A stretch of DNA of 64,000 nt from Brachybacterium halotolerans (GCF_016623465.1 NZ_JAEDAJ010000001.1:565963-629962), one strand, 5' to 3'; numbered from the stretch's first letter, positions 6,844 through 18,177 are shown. The notes: generated by a model not told the origin, from the sequence alone. Numbers and translations are program-made.

Positions 6844-7761
6844 ATGGCACCCGAGTCCTCCCTCCCCCATCACTCGGCGGCGAGCGGCTGGGCCATCGTG
6901 CTCGGCGGCGGAGGCGCCACGGGCAACGCCTGGCTGATCGGCGTCCTCGCGGGCCTGCGCGACGGCGGCCTCGACGCGGCCGACGCCAACCTCCTCGTCG
7001 GCACCTCCGCAGGAGCGACGGCCGCGGCTCAAGCAGCGTCCGGAGACCTCGCCACGCTCTATGCGGCCGTGCTCGAGGCGCCGCCCGCTGCACCTGCCGA
7101 CGGCCCGCGCGCCGCGTCCCCGCGCGGGGACGGCGCGCCGGATGCGCCACGGGCTGCTCCGCCCGTGGACCACCTGACCCGCACGCAGCGGATCATCGAT
7201 GCCGCCGAGGACGCCCCGCACATGCGGCGACTCCTGGGCGCCGCGGCGCTGGACCTCCCGGACGCTCGCTCGAACGCCTGGACCGAGCGCTGGCGGAGCA
7301 TCGTCGGCGGGCGGCTGCCCACGTCCCGATGGCCGGAGATCCTACTGCGGATCACGGCGCTCGACGCCGAGACCGGCGAGGGCGCCGTCTTCGATCGCGA
7401 CGCGGGCGTCCCGCTCGTGGATGCGGTCGCGGCGAGCTGCTCGAGCGGACTCCCCTACCGGATCGGGGACCGCTGGTTCCTGGACGGCGGCTACCGGCGC
7501 AACGAGAACGCCGACCTCGCCCGCGGCATGGAGCGCGTGCTGGTGCTCTCCCCCTTCGGCGGGCGCACCTGCCATCCCCTCGCCTCGAACATGCAGCTCT
7601 CGGCACAGGTCGAGGAGCTGCGCGCGGTCGGAGCCCAGGTCCAGGTGATCGTGCCTGATCCCCGGACGCAGCCCCTCATCGGGGCGGGCGCCATGGATCT
7701 CTCCAAGCGTTCGGAGACGGCGCGCGCCGGTCATCGCACGGGGCTGCAGCACGCCGGATGA
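6844..7761 (+). CDS. Patatin-like phospholipase
   Basis: 305 residues. The oxyanion hole motif GWAIVLGGGGATGNAWLIGV (about 15-34), the nucleophile elbow LLVGTSAGATAA (GxSxG, serine near residue 58) and the catalytic aspartate in DRWFLDGGYRRNENADL make a complete patatin Ser-Asp dyad, so a lipid acyl hydrolase is expected. An Ala/Pro/Gly-rich insert (about 80-105) follows the nucleophile helix. No signal peptide is seen, so it is cytoplasmic or membrane-associated. GAAGGAG lies 7 nt before the ATG. Lipid substrate not predictable. Confidence 0.87.
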   Translation: MAPESSLPHHSAASGWAIVLGGGGATGNAWLIGVLAGLRDGGLDAADANLLVGTSAGATAAAQAASGDLATLYAAVLEAPPAAPADGPRAASPRGDGAPDAPRAAPPVDHLTRTQRIIDAAEDAPHMRRLLGAAALDLPDARSNAWTERWRSIVGGRLPTSRWPEILLRITALDAETGEGAVFDRDAGVPLVDAVAASCSSGLPYRIGDRWFLDGGYRRNENADLARGMERVLVLSPFGGRTCHPLASNMQLSAQVEELRAVGAQVQVIVPDPRTQPLIGAGAMDLSKRSETARAGHRTGLQHAG

Positions 7762-7865
7762 CGGGGATCCGCCGCCGTCCCCACCTCGTCGCGGACGTGC
7801 CTGCGCCCTGATATCGGTGTGCGGTTCGTCTCCTGCGGAGCGCTCGCGTAAGGAAAGATGGAGGC

Positions 7866-9479
7866 ATGGGTGAGCTGCTGGTGACCTACCTGGTCGTGGT
7901 CTTCGGACTCGGCCTGCTGGCGCGCCTGCTGCGGCTGCCGCCCCTCATCGGATACCTCGGCGCGGGCTTCCTGCTGCATGCGATCGGCGTCGCGGAGCTC
8001 TCCGCCCTGCCGATGCTCGCGGACCTGGGCGTCGCCCTCATGCTGTTCGCGATCGGGCTCCACCTGGACCTGCGCGTGCTGCTGCGCATCGAGGTGTGGC
8101 TGACGGCGGGCGCGCACATGCTCGCCATGACCGTGATCGGCGCCGTGTTCCTCGCCGTCCTGGGCCTCGTCGGCCTCGCCGGTCCGGAGCCCCTGCACAA
8201 GCTGCTCGAGCTCGCGCTGGTGCTCTCCTTCTCCTCCACGATCATGGTGCTGAAGGTCCTCGCCGACCGCGACGACGAGCAGTCCCTGTACGGGCGCATC
8301 TGCATCGGCGTGCTGATCATGCAGGACGTGATCGCCGTGGTGCTGATCGCCGTGTCCACCGGCAGCGCGCCGAGCCCGTGGTCGCTGGGTCTGCTGGTGG
8401 TCGTGCCGGCGCTGGTGGTCGTCACCAGACGCTGGCACCGCCTGGGCGACGGCGATCTGGGGGCGCTGTTCGGACTCGCCATGGCGCTCGTGCCCGGGTA
8501 CGCCCTCTTCGAGTACCTGGGGCTCTCCGGTGGGCTGGGATCGCTGCTGATGGGCGTGATCCTCTCCAAGCACACGGGCGCCGACAAGCTCGCCCGCACC
8601 ATGTTCACCCTCAAGGAGCTGCTGCTGGTCTGCTTCTTCGTGGAGATCGGCTTCGAGGGCGTGCCGACGCTGCGGGACGTGATCGACGGGCTCTCCCTGC
8701 TTCTCCTGCTGCCCGTGCAGGCGGCCATGTCCTGGCTGCTGCTGTGGCTGCTGGGGCTGCGCAATCGCACGAGCGTGCTCGCGTCGCTGCTGCTGGCGAA
8801 CTACTCGGAGTTCGCGCTGATCCTCGCCGCGGTCGGCGTGCAGGCCGGGTGGCTGTCCACGCAGTGGCTCAATGCCCTGGTGGTCGCGGTGACCGGTGGA
8901 TTCATCCTGTCCTCGCTGAGCAACCCGCTGGCCACCACGTTGGGCACGCGCCTGGCGATGCGCCTGCCCAAGCACGCCCCCGAGCGTCTCCACCGGGACG
9001 ACCGGCCGATCGATCTGGCCAACGCGGAGGCCGTGGTGCTCGGCATGGGGCGGGTGGGCCGTATGGCCTACCTCCAGCTGCGTGACGTGCACGGCTACCG
9101 GGTGCTCGGCGTCGAGCACGACGCGGCGCTCGTGACCACGCTGCGCTCCCACGGCTTCCGTGTGGTCGAGGGAGATGCGACGGACCGCGACTTCTGGCTG
9201 CGGGTGCGGGAGGACGCCGGCGTGGTCGTGGTGGTCCTCGCGATGCCCACGCAGACCGCGAATCTCGGGGCGCTCGGCGAACTGCGCCTGGTGGGCGGCG
9301 AACGACCGGGTCGCGTGATCGCGGCCATCGCGAAGTACACGGAGGACGTCGACGAGTTCGAGCGCGCAGGCCTCTCGACCGTCGTCCACCTCTACGCGGG
9401 CGCCGGGGAGACCCTCGCCGACCGCGCCGCCGAGGCGCGGGCGGAATGGTCCGACGGCATGCCGAGGTCCGACGGGTGA
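7866..9479 (+). CDS. Monovalent cation:proton antiporter (CPA2, KefB/YbaL-like) with TrkA-N domain
   Basis: 537 residues. The first 375 or so hold 12 predicted membrane helices starting LLVTYLVVVFGLGLLARLLR, with ALMLFAIGLHLDLRVLL and SFSSTIMVLKVLADRDDEQS typical of CPA2 exchangers, and a later GLGSLLMGVILSKHTGADK. The last 150 form a cytoplasmic Rossmann NAD-binding (TrkA-N/RCK) domain, VVLGMGRVGRMAYLQLRD and VVEGDATDRDFWLRV. Such proteins exchange K+ or Na+ for protons and are gated by nucleotide or thiol ligands at the RCK domain. The architecture is closest to YbaL/RosB. Monocistronic. Confidence 0.85.
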   Translation: MGELLVTYLVVVFGLGLLARLLRLPPLIGYLGAGFLLHAIGVAELSALPMLADLGVALMLFAIGLHLDLRVLLRIEVWLTAGAHMLAMTVIGAVFLAVLGLVGLAGPEPLHKLLELALVLSFSSTIMVLKVLADRDDEQSLYGRICIGVLIMQDVIAVVLIAVSTGSAPSPWSLGLLVVVPALVVVTRRWHRLGDGDLGALFGLAMALVPGYALFEYLGLSGGLGSLLMGVILSKHTGADKLARTMFTLKELLLVCFFVEIGFEGVPTLRDVIDGLSLLLLLPVQAAMSWLLLWLLGLRNRTSVLASLLLANYSEFALILAAVGVQAGWLSTQWLNALVVAVTGGFILSSLSNPLATTLGTRLAMRLPKHAPERLHRDDRPIDLANAEAVVLGMGRVGRMAYLQLRDVHGYRVLGVEHDAALVTTLRSHGFRVVEGDATDRDFWLRVREDAGVVVVVLAMPTQTANLGALGELRLVGGERPGRVIAAIAKYTEDVDEFERAGLSTVVHLYAGAGETLADRAAEARAEWSDGMPRSDG

Positions 9480-9506
9480 GCGCGGGCCTCTGTCCCCAGC
9501 GGCTCG

Positions 9507-10403
9507 TCAGCCTTCGAAATACTCCGGCCGCCCCAGGTCCTCGAGCACCCCGGGCCCCGTCGGCTCCCAGCCCAGCCGCTCCCGGGTGATCGCGCTGGAG
9601 GCCGGCCGGTCCGCGGTCGCATAGGGCGCGTACGCACCGAACGCCCGCAGCGTCGCCACGCCCCGCGTGCTCACGGTCGGGACGTCCAGCCCGGCGCCAA
9701 TGGCCTCCGCGATGTCGCGGAAGGGCACGCCCTCCTCGGCGACGGCGTCGTAGCGCGAGCCGGGGACGCCGCGCTCGACGGCGCCGACGAAGACCCGCGC
9801 GGCATCGACATGGTGCACGGCGGGGACCCGGTTCGCTCCGTCGCCCGCGAAGGACGAGCGCCCGTGCCGGCGGGCGAGCGCGATGAGATGCGGCAGCGTG
9901 AAGCGGTCCCCCTCGCCGTGCACGCACGGCAGCCGCACCACGGAGGCGTTCGTCCCGGCCGCGGCGAGGCGCATGAGCGTGCGCTCGACGTTCCTGCCCA
10001 GCAGGCCCGCTCGGTCGGATGCGCGGTCGTCCTCGGTGATCGCGGGGCCGACGGGCCGCACGGGTGCGAAGCCGCCCGCCGCGACCAGGGGGCGCCGGCT
10101 CCCGGAGAACGCGGCGGCGATCGCCTCGAGCGCCGCGCGCTCGGTGCGTGCGGCGCGGCGCATGCGCAGCGGGCTCGCGTTGTCGAAGGCCGTATGGATG
10201 GCGGCGTCGGCCCGCCCCGCGGCCGCGTGCAGGGCGGCCGGGTCCTCGAGGCTCCCCCGCACGGGCTCGGCGCCGGCGGCCGCGAGGGCGTCGGCCGAGC
10301 GCTGCGAGCGCGCGAGGCCGAGCACCTGATGCCCGACCTCGCGCAGTTCGTGCACCACGGCGGCGCCGATGAACCCGGTGCCACCGGTGACCAGGACCTT
10401 CAT
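9507..10403 (-). CDS. NAD(P)-dependent epimerase/dehydratase (extended SDR family)
   Basis: 298 residues opening MKVLVTGGTGFIGAAVVHEL, the TGxxGxxG dinucleotide motif of extended short-chain dehydrogenases. SVVRLPCVHGEGDRFTLPHL and VHHVDAARVFVGAVERG fit NAD-dependent epimerase/dehydratase proteins. The usual YxxxK catalytic pair is not obvious: the region expected to hold it reads GLLGRNVERTLMRL, so the protein may belong to an atypical branch (NmrA-like or sugar-independent). It lies 40 bp downstream of ilvE on the same strand. Substrate unknown. Confidence 0.75.
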   Translation of the reverse strand: MKVLVTGGTGFIGAAVVHELREVGHQVLGLARSQRSADALAAAGAEPVRGSLEDPAALHAAAGRADAAIHTAFDNASPLRMRRAARTERAALEAIAAAFSGSRRPLVAAGGFAPVRPVGPAITEDDRASDRAGLLGRNVERTLMRLAAAGTNASVVRLPCVHGEGDRFTLPHLIALARRHGRSSFAGDGANRVPAVHHVDAARVFVGAVERGVPGSRYDAVAEEGVPFRDIAEAIGAGLDVPTVSTRGVATLRAFGAYAPYATADRPASSAITRERLGWEPTGPGVLEDLGRPEYFEG

Positions 10404-10443
10404 GCCGACTGCTTCTGAGTTCCGCACGCTCGGCGCGTCGTCG

Positions 10444-11535
10444 TCACGCCAGGCGGTGCAGCCACCCGTGGCGGTCCTCGACCGTGCCCGTCTGGATGCC
10501 GGTGAGCTCCTCGCGCAGGGACAGGGTGATCTCACCGGAGCCGCCGTCGCCGACGGTCCACGACCCCTTCGGGGAGCGGAACTCGCCGATCGGGTTGATC
10601 ACCGCCGCGGTGCCGCAGGCGAACATCTCGACGATCTCGCCGCCGGCGATCCTGTCCGTCACCCAGTCCATGCTCATCTTCTGCTCGCCGGGCTCGAGGC
10701 CGCGGTCACGAGCGAGCTGCAGGATCGAGTCACGGGTGACGCCCTCGAGGATCGAGCCGGTGAGCTCGGGGGTGAGGATGCGCCCGTCGTTCGTGATCGC
10801 CATGACGTTCATGCCGGAGAGCTCGTCGATGGTCGTGTGGGTCTCGGAGTCCAGGAACAGGACCTCGTCGGCCCCGTGCTCGGCGGCCTCCTTCTTGCCC
10901 AGCAGCGAGGAGGCGTAGTTGCCGCCGCACTTGGCGTCGCCGGTGCCGCCGGCGCCGGCGCGGGCGTAGGTGTCGGAGACCCAGACCACGAGGGGCTGCA
11001 CGCCGCGCGGGAAGTAGGCGCCGGCGGGAGAGGTGATCACGTAGTAGTCGACCTGCTGTGCGGCGCGCACGCCCAGGAACGACTCTGAGGCGAACATGAA
11101 CGGCCGGATGTACAGCGAGTCCTCGCCGCCGGCGGCGGGCACCCACGGCTCGTCGGCCGCGACCTGGGCCGTGAGCGACGCGAGGAAGTCCTCGGTGGGC
11201 AGCTCGGGCAGGGCGAGGCGGCGGGCCGAGCGCTGCATGCGCTCGGCGTTCTTCTCGGGACGGAAGGTCCACACGGAGCCGTCGGCGTGACGGAACGCCT
11301 TGAGGCCCTCGAAGATCTCCTGGGCGTAGTGGAAGACGGCCGCGGCCGGGCTCAGCGTGAGCGGGCCGAAGGGCACGACCTCGCCGCCGGTCCAGCCGTC
11401 CTCGGCCGTCCAGCGCGCGTGGGTCATGAAGTCGGTGAAGTGCTCGCCGAAGCCGGGCTTGGCGAGGACCGTCGCGCGGTCCTCGGCGGACTGGCTGCGG
11501 GTGGTCTCGGTGAGCGGGAACTCGAGATGGGACAT
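10444..11535 (-). CDS. ilvE: Branched-chain amino acid aminotransferase
   Basis: 363 residues, fold-type IV PLP enzyme that transfers the amino group between glutamate and the 2-oxo acids of valine, leucine and isoleucine (last step of their synthesis). Seen: YAQEIFEGLKAFRHADG near the N-terminus, the PLP lysine in GDAKCGGNYASSLLGKKEA, SGMNVMAITNDGRILTPEL and the phosphate-binding ACGTAAVINPIG near the C-terminus. The length suits the actinobacterial BCAT type. AAGGAG precedes the ATG at 11535 and a TATCCT box lies 29 nt upstream, so it has its own promoter, separated from leuB by 200 bp. Confidence 0.95.
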   Translation of the reverse strand: MSHLEFPLTETTRSQSAEDRATVLAKPGFGEHFTDFMTHARWTAEDGWTGGEVVPFGPLTLSPAAAVFHYAQEIFEGLKAFRHADGSVWTFRPEKNAERMQRSARRLALPELPTEDFLASLTAQVAADEPWVPAAGGEDSLYIRPFMFASESFLGVRAAQQVDYYVITSPAGAYFPRGVQPLVVWVSDTYARAGAGGTGDAKCGGNYASSLLGKKEAAEHGADEVLFLDSETHTTIDELSGMNVMAITNDGRILTPELTGSILEGVTRDSILQLARDRGLEPGEQKMSMDWVTDRIAGGEIVEMFACGTAAVINPIGEFRSPKGSWTVGDGGSGEITLSLREELTGIQTGTVEDRHGWLHRLA

Positions 11536-11563
11536 GGAAGGACTCCTTCGGGGCGACGTGTGC

Positions 11564-11569
11564 AGGATA
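11564..11569 (-). promoter_or_regulatory. -10 box TATCCT for ilvE
   Basis: TATCCT on the minus strand, giving a 5' leader of about 20-25 nt that includes the AAGGAG ribosome-binding site. Confidence 0.5.
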
Positions 11570-11579
11570 CGGCGGGGCG

Positions 11580-11730
11580 GGGGCGATGCGGCGCGGGTGC
11601 GGCCGATGCGCCGGCGACAGGGATGCGGCCGGCGGGCGACGGGTCGACGGCCGGCTGGCCGACGACACCGATGCGGCCGACGGGCCCGTGGTGCCGATGC
11701 GACCGGCGGGGCGGGCCGACGGGGGCGGGT
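11580..11730. repeat. Degenerate GATGCGGCCGGCGGG repeats between leuB and ilvE
   Basis: At least four imperfect copies of a unit close to CGATGCGGCCGACGGG (near 11606, 11622, 11669 and 11694) make up most of the 200-bp gap. No open frame with codon bias is seen in it. The repeats could form alternative hairpins in the leuB 3' tail. Confidence 0.45.
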
Positions 11731-11737
11731 GCCCTCG

Positions 11738-12808
11738 TCAGCCCTCGCGTACGGCCGCGTCGCCGGATACGCCTGCGACCAGGGCGTCGCCGATCTGCGT
11801 GGTCGTGCGCGCGCCGAGCTCGGCGCGGCGGGAGAGGTCCTCGTCGACGGCTGCGCGCACGCGGGCGGCGGCGTCGGCGAATCCCTGCTGCTCGAGCAGG
11901 AGGGCGACGGAGAGCACCGTCGCCGTGGGGTCGGCCTTCTGCTCGCCGGCGATGTCCGGCGCGGAGCCGTGCACGGGCTCGAACATCGAGGGGAAGGCGC
12001 CCGTGGGGTTGATGTTGCCGCTCGCGGCGAGCCCGATGCCGCCGCTGATCGCGCCGGCGAGGTCGGTGAGGATGTCGCCGAAGAGGTTGTCGGTGACGAT
12101 CACGTCGAAGCGCGCGGGGTCGGTGACCAGGAAGATGGTCGCGGCGTCCACGTGCAGGTAGTCGACGGCGACATCGGGGTGCTCGGCGCCGACCTTCTCG
12201 ACGATCCGGCGCCACAGGTGCCCGGCGTTCACGAGCACGTTGTGCTTGTGGACGAGGGTGAGCTTCTGGCGGCGCGCCTCGGCCTGGTCGAAGGCGAAGC
12301 GGACCACGCGCTCGACGCCCACGGCGGTGTTCAGCGAGACCTCGGTGGCGACCTCGAGGTCCGTGCCCTCGCGCATGGTGCCGCCGTTGCCCACGTAGGG
12401 GCCCTCGGTGCCCTCGCGCACCACGACGAAGTCGACGTCGCCGGGGTCGGCGAGCGGCGAGGTGACGCCGGGGGCGAGGCGCGTGGGACGCAGGTTCACG
12501 AAGTGGTCGAAGCCGAAGCGGAGCTTCAGCAGCATCCCGCGCTCGAGGATCCCGGAGGGGATGTCGGGATCGCCGACGGCTCCCAGCAGGATCGCGTCGT
12601 GCTGGGCGAGCTGCTCCATGTCCTCGTCGGTGAGAGTCTCACCGGTGCGGTGCCAGCGGCCCGCGCCGAGGTCGAAGTCGGTGGTCTCGACCTCGACGCC
12701 CTCGGGCGTGAGGGCGGCGCGCAGCACCTTGAGCCCCTCGGGGACGACCTCGTGGCCGATCCCGTCGCCCTCGATGACGGCGAGTCGGATGCTCTTCGTG
12801 CTGCTCAT
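11738..12808 (-). CDS. leuB: 3-isopropylmalate dehydrogenase
   Basis: 356 residues. Oxidises and decarboxylates 3-isopropylmalate to 4-methyl-2-oxopentanoate with NAD+ (leucine synthesis). Seen: [20 protein letters not shown] at the N-terminus, [36 protein letters not shown] (substrate arginines), [17 protein letters not shown], and the metal/NAD site [20 protein letters not shown] followed by [18 protein letters not shown]. Length and motifs match the actinobacterial LeuB/tartrate-dehydrogenase branch. Ribosome-binding site GAAGGAG and a second AGGAG lie just before the ATG. A perfect 14-bp hairpin sits between it and serA upstream. Confidence 0.95.
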   Translation of the reverse strand: MSSTKSIRLAVIEGDGIGHEVVPEGLKVLRAALTPEGVEVETTDFDLGAGRWHRTGETLTDEDMEQLAQHDAILLGAVGDPDIPSGILERGMLLKLRFGFDHFVNLRPTRLAPGVTSPLADPGDVDFVVVREGTEGPYVGNGGTMREGTDLEVATEVSLNTAVGVERVVRFAFDQAEARRQKLTLVHKHNVLVNAGHLWRRIVEKVGAEHPDVAVDYLHVDAATIFLVTDPARFDVIVTDNLFGDILTDLAGAISGGIGLAASGNINPTGAFPSMFEPVHGSAPDIAGEQKADPTATVLSVALLLEQQGFADAAARVRAAVDEDLSRRAELGARTTTQIGDALVAGVSGDAAVREG

Positions 12809-12845
12809 GGCTCCTGCGTTCTCCTTCGTCGGATCTGCGGTGGTG

Positions 12846-12878
12846 CCGGCGGGGCGTCGGCGCTCGACGCCCCGCCGG
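12846..12878 (-). terminator. 14-bp hairpin between serA and leuB
   Basis: Perfect inverted repeat CCGGCGGGGCGTCG / CGACGCCCCGCCGG with a 5-nt loop, just after the serA stop codon. No T-run follows. It may terminate most serA transcripts, or allow partial read-through into leuB, for which no clear separate promoter is seen. Confidence 0.65.
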
Positions 12879-12884
12879 GCGGGT

Positions 12885-14492
12885 TCAGTAGGTGATGTCG
12901 ACCGCGAGCGAGGCGCTCGCGCCGACGGCCTCGCCGATGCGGTCGGCGAGGTCCTGGTCGACGCTCTGGTCGAGGTTGAGTACCACGAGGACCTCTCCCC
13001 CGCGCTCCTCGCCGCGGCGGGAGACCTGCATGCCGGCGATGTTCACGTCGGCGTCGCCCAGGAGCGCGCCGTAGGCGCCCACGAGCCCCGGGCGGTCCTG
13101 ATAGGTGATGAGCAGGAGGTGGTCGCTGAGCTGGACGTCGAGGTCGAGGCCGTCGACCTCGGTGAGCTTCTGCGACTGCTCGGTGCCCGAGAGGGTGCCG
13201 GAGACCGAGACCACGCGGCCGTCGCGCAGGGTGCCGCGGATCTGCACCACGTTGCGGAAGCGCTCGGAGTCCTCGCTGGTCACGAGGTCCACGCGGATGC
13301 CGCGCTCCTCGGCCAGCACCGGCGCGTTGACGTAGCTGACCTGCTCGGTGACGACCTGGCGGAACACGCCGCGCAGGGCGGAGAGCTTGAGGGCGGTGAC
13401 GTCGCGGGTGGCGATCTCCCCGCGCACCACGACCTCGAGCAGCTCGGGCCCCTCGGCGGCGATCGCGGTGAACAGCTGGCCCAGGCGGTCGGCCAGGGCG
13501 ATGCCGGGCCGGACGAGGTCGTCGATCGCGCCGCCGGCGACGTTCACGGCGTCCGGCACGAGCTCGCCCGCCAGCGCCAGGCGCACGGAGCGGGCGACGG
13601 CGACGCCGGCCTTCTCCTGGGCCTCGGCGGTCGAGGCCCCCAGGTGCGGGGTGAGCGTGATGTTCGGGAGGTCGAGCAGCTTCGCGGCGGTCTCGGACGT
13701 CGCCGGGGGCTCGCTCGAGTAGACGTCGAGGCCGGCGCCGGCGATCCTGCCGGTGCTGAGGGCGTCGAAGAGGGCCTCCTCGTCGATGAGGCCGCCGCGG
13801 GCGGCGTTGACGACGTGGAGGTTCGGCTTGGCGATCGCGAACTGCTCGGCGCCGATGAGGCCGACGGTCTCCGGGGTGCGCGGCATGTGCACGGTGACGA
13901 CGTCCGCCGTGCGCATGAGCTCGTCGAGCTCGACGACGCGGGCGCCGAGGTCGGCCGCGCGCGCGTGGTTGATGTACGGGTCGTAGGCGAGCAGGTTCAC
14001 GCCGAAGGGGCGCAGGCGCTCGGCGACGAGCTGGCCGATGCGCCCGAAGCCGACGATGCCGACGGTCTTCTCGAGGAGCTCGACGCCGGTGAGCTGCTTG
14101 CGCTCCCACTTGCCGGCCTTCACGGAGGCGTCGGCACGGCCGAGGTTGCGCAGCGAGGCGAGGATCAGGGTGATCGCGAGCTCGGCGGCGGAGACGATGT
14201 TCGAGGTGGGGGCGTTGATCACCATGACGCCGGCGGCGGTCGCGGCGGGCACGTCCACGTTGTCCAGCCCCACGCCCGCACGGGCGACGACCTTGAGATG
14301 GTCGGCGGCGGCGAACACCTCGGCGTCGACCTGGGTGGCCGAGCGCACCAGGATCGCGTCGGCGTTCTTGACGGCCGACAGCAGCGAGGGACGGTCGGTG
14401 CCGTCCACGGTCTGGATCTCGACGTCGGACCCCAGGACCTCGAGGGTCGCGGGCGACAGCTCCTCTGCGATGAGCACGACGGGACGCGTCAC
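12885..14492 (-). CDS. serA: D-3-phosphoglycerate dehydrogenase
   Basis: 535 residues; first step of serine synthesis, oxidising 3-phosphoglycerate with NAD+. Domain order: substrate and Rossmann domain ([39 protein letters not shown]; catalytic pair in [13 protein letters not shown] and [12 protein letters not shown]), the intervening domain found in the long actinobacterial type (about 320-450), and a C-terminal ACT domain ([19 protein letters not shown]) that senses serine. The GTG at 14492 follows GGAGGAG by 6 nt; the longer frame start at 14531 lacks such a site. It lies in the ilv-leu run as in mycobacteria. Confidence 0.95.
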   Translation of the reverse strand: MTRPVVLIAEELSPATLEVLGSDVEIQTVDGTDRPSLLSAVKNADAILVRSATQVDAEVFAAADHLKVVARAGVGLDNVDVPAATAAGVMVINAPTSNIVSAAELAITLILASLRNLGRADASVKAGKWERKQLTGVELLEKTVGIVGFGRIGQLVAERLRPFGVNLLAYDPYINHARAADLGARVVELDELMRTADVVTVHMPRTPETVGLIGAEQFAIAKPNLHVVNAARGGLIDEEALFDALSTGRIAGAGLDVYSSEPPATSETAAKLLDLPNITLTPHLGASTAEAQEKAGVAVARSVRLALAGELVPDAVNVAGGAIDDLVRPGIALADRLGQLFTAIAAEGPELLEVVVRGEIATRDVTALKLSALRGVFRQVVTEQVSYVNAPVLAEERGIRVDLVTSEDSERFRNVVQIRGTLRDGRVVSVSGTLSGTEQSQKLTEVDGLDLDVQLSDHLLLITYQDRPGLVGAYGALLGDADVNIAGMQVSRRGEERGGEVLVVLNLDQSVDQDLADRIGEAVGASASLAVDITY

Positions 14493-14556
14493 GGAATCTC
14501 CTCCGGTGCGGATGGCGGTCGTCGCACGCATCCTCGAGAGCGACAGGTACAGGGAC

Positions 14557-14562
14557 AGCCTA
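14557..14562 (-). promoter_or_regulatory. -10 box TAGGCT upstream of serA
   Basis: TAGGCT on the minus strand about 60 nt before the serA GTG, predicting a leader of roughly 55-60 nt. It lies downstream of the ilvC terminator, so serA would be its own transcription unit. Confidence 0.45.
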
Positions 14563-14624
14563 GACCGCTGTCCGCCATGCGGGCGGGAGGTTCATCGGGT
14601 GAGACGGGGCCGGCGGGCACGCGA

Positions 14625-14658
14625 ACGGCGGGCCCTCCCCTCAGGGAGAGCCCGCCGT
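14625..14658 (-). terminator. Terminator after ilvC
   Basis: 15-bp inverted repeat with one G-U pair (arms 14625-14639 and 14644-14658) and a 4-nt loop, starting 25 bp after the ilvC stop codon. GC-rich stem without a T-run, as is usual in high-GC actinobacteria. Confidence 0.8.
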
Positions 14659-14682
14659 CGTGGATCAGCCGATCAGCGGGGA

Positions 14683-15834
<1,152 letters not shown>

Positions 15835-16416
15835 TCAGTCGGGCAGGAACTCCTCGACGAGCGACTCGGGCCCGCGGCTGATCGCGACGGCGCCGGACTT
15901 CACGATCTCGCGGATCCCGAAGGGCTCGAGCATGTCCAGCAGCGCGACGAGCTTGTCCTCGGTGCCGGTGGCCTCGATGGTCACGGCCTCCGCGCCGGCG
16001 TTGACGACCTTCGCGCGGAACATCTGCACGATCTCGAGGACCGAGGTGCGGGTCGCGTTGTCGGCCCCGACCTTCACGAGCACCAGCTCGCGCTGCACGG
16101 TGCGGCGCGGCTCGAGGTGCACGATGCGCAGCACGTTCACGAGCTTGTCGAGCTGGCGCACGATCTGCTCGAGCGGCTGCTCGGCGACGTCGACGACCAC
16201 GGTGATCCGGGAGATCTCCGGGTGCTCCGTCGGGCCGACGGCGAGGGAGGAGATGTTGAACCCGCGGCGCGCGAACAGCGCCGAGACGCGGGTGAGCACG
16301 CCCGGCTTGTTCTCGACCAGCACCGAGAGGGTCTGGGTGTCGTGCAGCGCCGCGGCGTCCGCGCGGGAGCTGCCCTGCGTGCTGTCGGGACGGGTGTCGT
16401 TCGTGGTGGTGTCCAT
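15835..16416 (-). CDS. ilvN: Acetolactate synthase small (regulatory) subunit
   Basis: 193 residues. N-terminal ACT domain (about 29-105: TLSVLVENKPGVLTRVSALF, then RRGFNISSLAVGPTEHPEIS) binds valine for feedback inhibition; the C-terminal ACT-like half (about 108-190) reads ELVLVKVGADNATRTSVLEI and VTIEATGTEDKLVALLDMLE. The N-terminal 28 residues are an extra polar tail. The gene starts 3 nt after the ilvB stop codon, so the two subunits are made together. Confidence 0.95.
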   Translation of the reverse strand: MDTTTNDTRPDSTQGSSRADAAALHDTQTLSVLVENKPGVLTRVSALFARRGFNISSLAVGPTEHPEISRITVVVDVAEQPLEQIVRQLDKLVNVLRIVHLEPRRTVQRELVLVKVGADNATRTSVLEIVQMFRAKVVNAGAEAVTIEATGTEDKLVALLDMLEPFGIREIVKSGAVAISRGPESLVEEFLPD

Positions 16417-16419
16417 GGC

Positions 16420-18177
16420 TCAGATGTCCCTCTCCCACTCGGGGCTCATGCCCTGGGCGATCTGGATCTCGTCGTTGGAGACGCCGGAGGGCACCATCGG
16501 CCACACCATGGCGTCCGCGCTGACCGTGAAGTCGATGACGACGGGCCGGTCGTTGATCTCCATGGCCTGCTGGATGGTCGCGTCGATGTCCTCGTCCCGC
16601 TCGCAGCGCAGGCCCGCGGCCCCGTACGCCTCTGCGAGCTTCACGAAGTCCGGGACGCGGCGCGTGCCGTGCCCCGTGTTCAGGTCCGTGTGGGAGTAGC
16701 GGCGGTCGTAGAACAGGTTCTGCCACTGGCGCACCATGCCCAGCGAGCTGTTGTTGATGATCGCGACCTTGATCGGGATGTCGTTGATGACGCAGGTCGC
16801 GAGCTCCTGGTTGGTCATCTGGAAGCAGCCGTCACCGTCGATCGCCCACACGACGCGATCTGGCGCGCCGACCTTCGCGCCCATCGCCGCGGGCACCGAG
16901 TAGCCCATGGTGCCCAGGCCGCCGGAGTTGATCCAGGAGTTCGGGCGCTCGTAGTGGATGAACTGGCTGGACCACATCTGGTGCTGCCCCACACCGGAGA
17001 CGAAGATCGACTCCGGCCCGGAGATCTCCCCGATCCGGGAGATCACCTTCTGCGGCGCGGTGTAGCCGTCGTCGGTCGTGGTCCAGCCCAGCGGGTAGGT
17101 CTCGCGCAGGTTGTCGAGCACGCGCCACCAGGCGTCCAGGTCCGGGTGGCCCTCGCGCTCGATGCGCTCGCGCAGCTCTCCCGTCAGCGCGGTGGCCGCG
17201 GCGCCCGCGTCCGCGATGATCGAGACGTCGGCGTGGCGGTTCTTGTCGATCTCCGCGGGGTCGATGTCGATGTGCACGACCTTGGCGCGCGGGGCGAAGG
17301 AGTCCAGCCGCCCGGTGACGCGATCGTCGAAGCGGGCGCCGATGGCGATGATGAGATCGGCGCGCTGCAGGGCGGAGACCGCCGCGACGCTGCCGTGCAT
17401 GCCGGGCATCCCCAGGTGATGGGGATGGGAGTCCGGCAGCGCGCCGCGACCCATGAGGGTGGTGGTGATCGGGCCGTCGGTGACGTCCACGAGCTCGCGC
17501 ACGGCATCGCTCGCGCCGGCGCGGATCACGCCGCCGCCCACGAGGAACGCGGGGCGCTCGCTGGCCATGATGAGCTCGGCCGCCTCGCGCACCGAGCGCG
17601 TGGAGGGCTCGGTGTGGGGGCGGTACCCGGGCAGCTCCTCGTCCTCGGGCCACACGAAGTCGGTGATGCCCTGCTGGGCGTCCTTGGTGACGTCCACGAG
17701 CACGACTCCGGGCCGGCCCGTCGAGGCGATGTGGAAGGCCTGCTTGATGACGCGGGGGATCTCCGCGGGGTCCTTGACCAGGAAGTTGTGCTTGGTGACG
17801 GGCATCGTCATGCCGACGATGTCCGCCTCCTGGAAGGCGTCGGTGCCGATGAACATCGAGCCGACCTGACCGGTGATCGCGACCATCGGGATCGAGTCCA
17901 TCTGGGCGTCGGCGATCGCCGTGATGAGGTTCGTTGCGCCGGGACCGGAGGTCGCCATGCACACGCCGACCTTCCCGGTCGCGTGCGCGTAGCCGCTGGC
18001 CGCGTGCCCCGCGCCCTGCTCGTGGCGCACCAGGATGTGCTGCAGGGTCTCCGCATCCATGAGCGGGTCGTAGGTGGGCAGGATGGCCCCGCCGGGAAGG
18101 CCGAAGACGACGTCGGCCCCCGCGTGCTCGAGCGACATGATCAGTGATGCGGCGCCGGTGACTCTCGTGCCTGTCAT
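16420..18177 (-). CDS. ilvB: Acetolactate synthase large (catalytic) subunit
   Basis: 585 residues. Thiamine-diphosphate enzyme that condenses pyruvate with pyruvate or 2-oxobutyrate, the committed step for valine, leucine and isoleucine. Seen: [18 protein letters not shown] with the catalytic glutamate, [31 protein letters not shown], and the ThDP/Mg site [18 protein letters not shown] followed by [12 protein letters not shown]. The ATG at 18177 follows GAAGGAG by 6 nt; upstream in-frame codons belong to the attenuator leader and are not coding. First structural gene of ilvBN(C), preceded by a leader peptide and attenuator. Confidence 0.96.
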   Translation of the reverse strand: MTGTRVTGAASLIMSLEHAGADVVFGLPGGAILPTYDPLMDAETLQHILVRHEQGAGHAASGYAHATGKVGVCMATSGPGATNLITAIADAQMDSIPMVAITGQVGSMFIGTDAFQEADIVGMTMPVTKHNFLVKDPAEIPRVIKQAFHIASTGRPGVVLVDVTKDAQQGITDFVWPEDEELPGYRPHTEPSTRSVREAAELIMASERPAFLVGGGVIRAGASDAVRELVDVTDGPITTTLMGRGALPDSHPHHLGMPGMHGSVAAVSALQRADLIIAIGARFDDRVTGRLDSFAPRAKVVHIDIDPAEIDKNRHADVSIIADAGAAATALTGELRERIEREGHPDLDAWWRVLDNLRETYPLGWTTTDDGYTAPQKVISRIGEISGPESIFVSGVGQHQMWSSQFIHYERPNSWINSGGLGTMGYSVPAAMGAKVGAPDRVVWAIDGDGCFQMTNQELATCVINDIPIKVAIINNSSLGMVRQWQNLFYDRRYSHTDLNTGHGTRRVPDFVKLAEAYGAAGLRCERDEDIDATIQQAMEINDRPVVIDFTVSADAMVWPMVPSGVSNDEIQIAQGMSPEWERDI

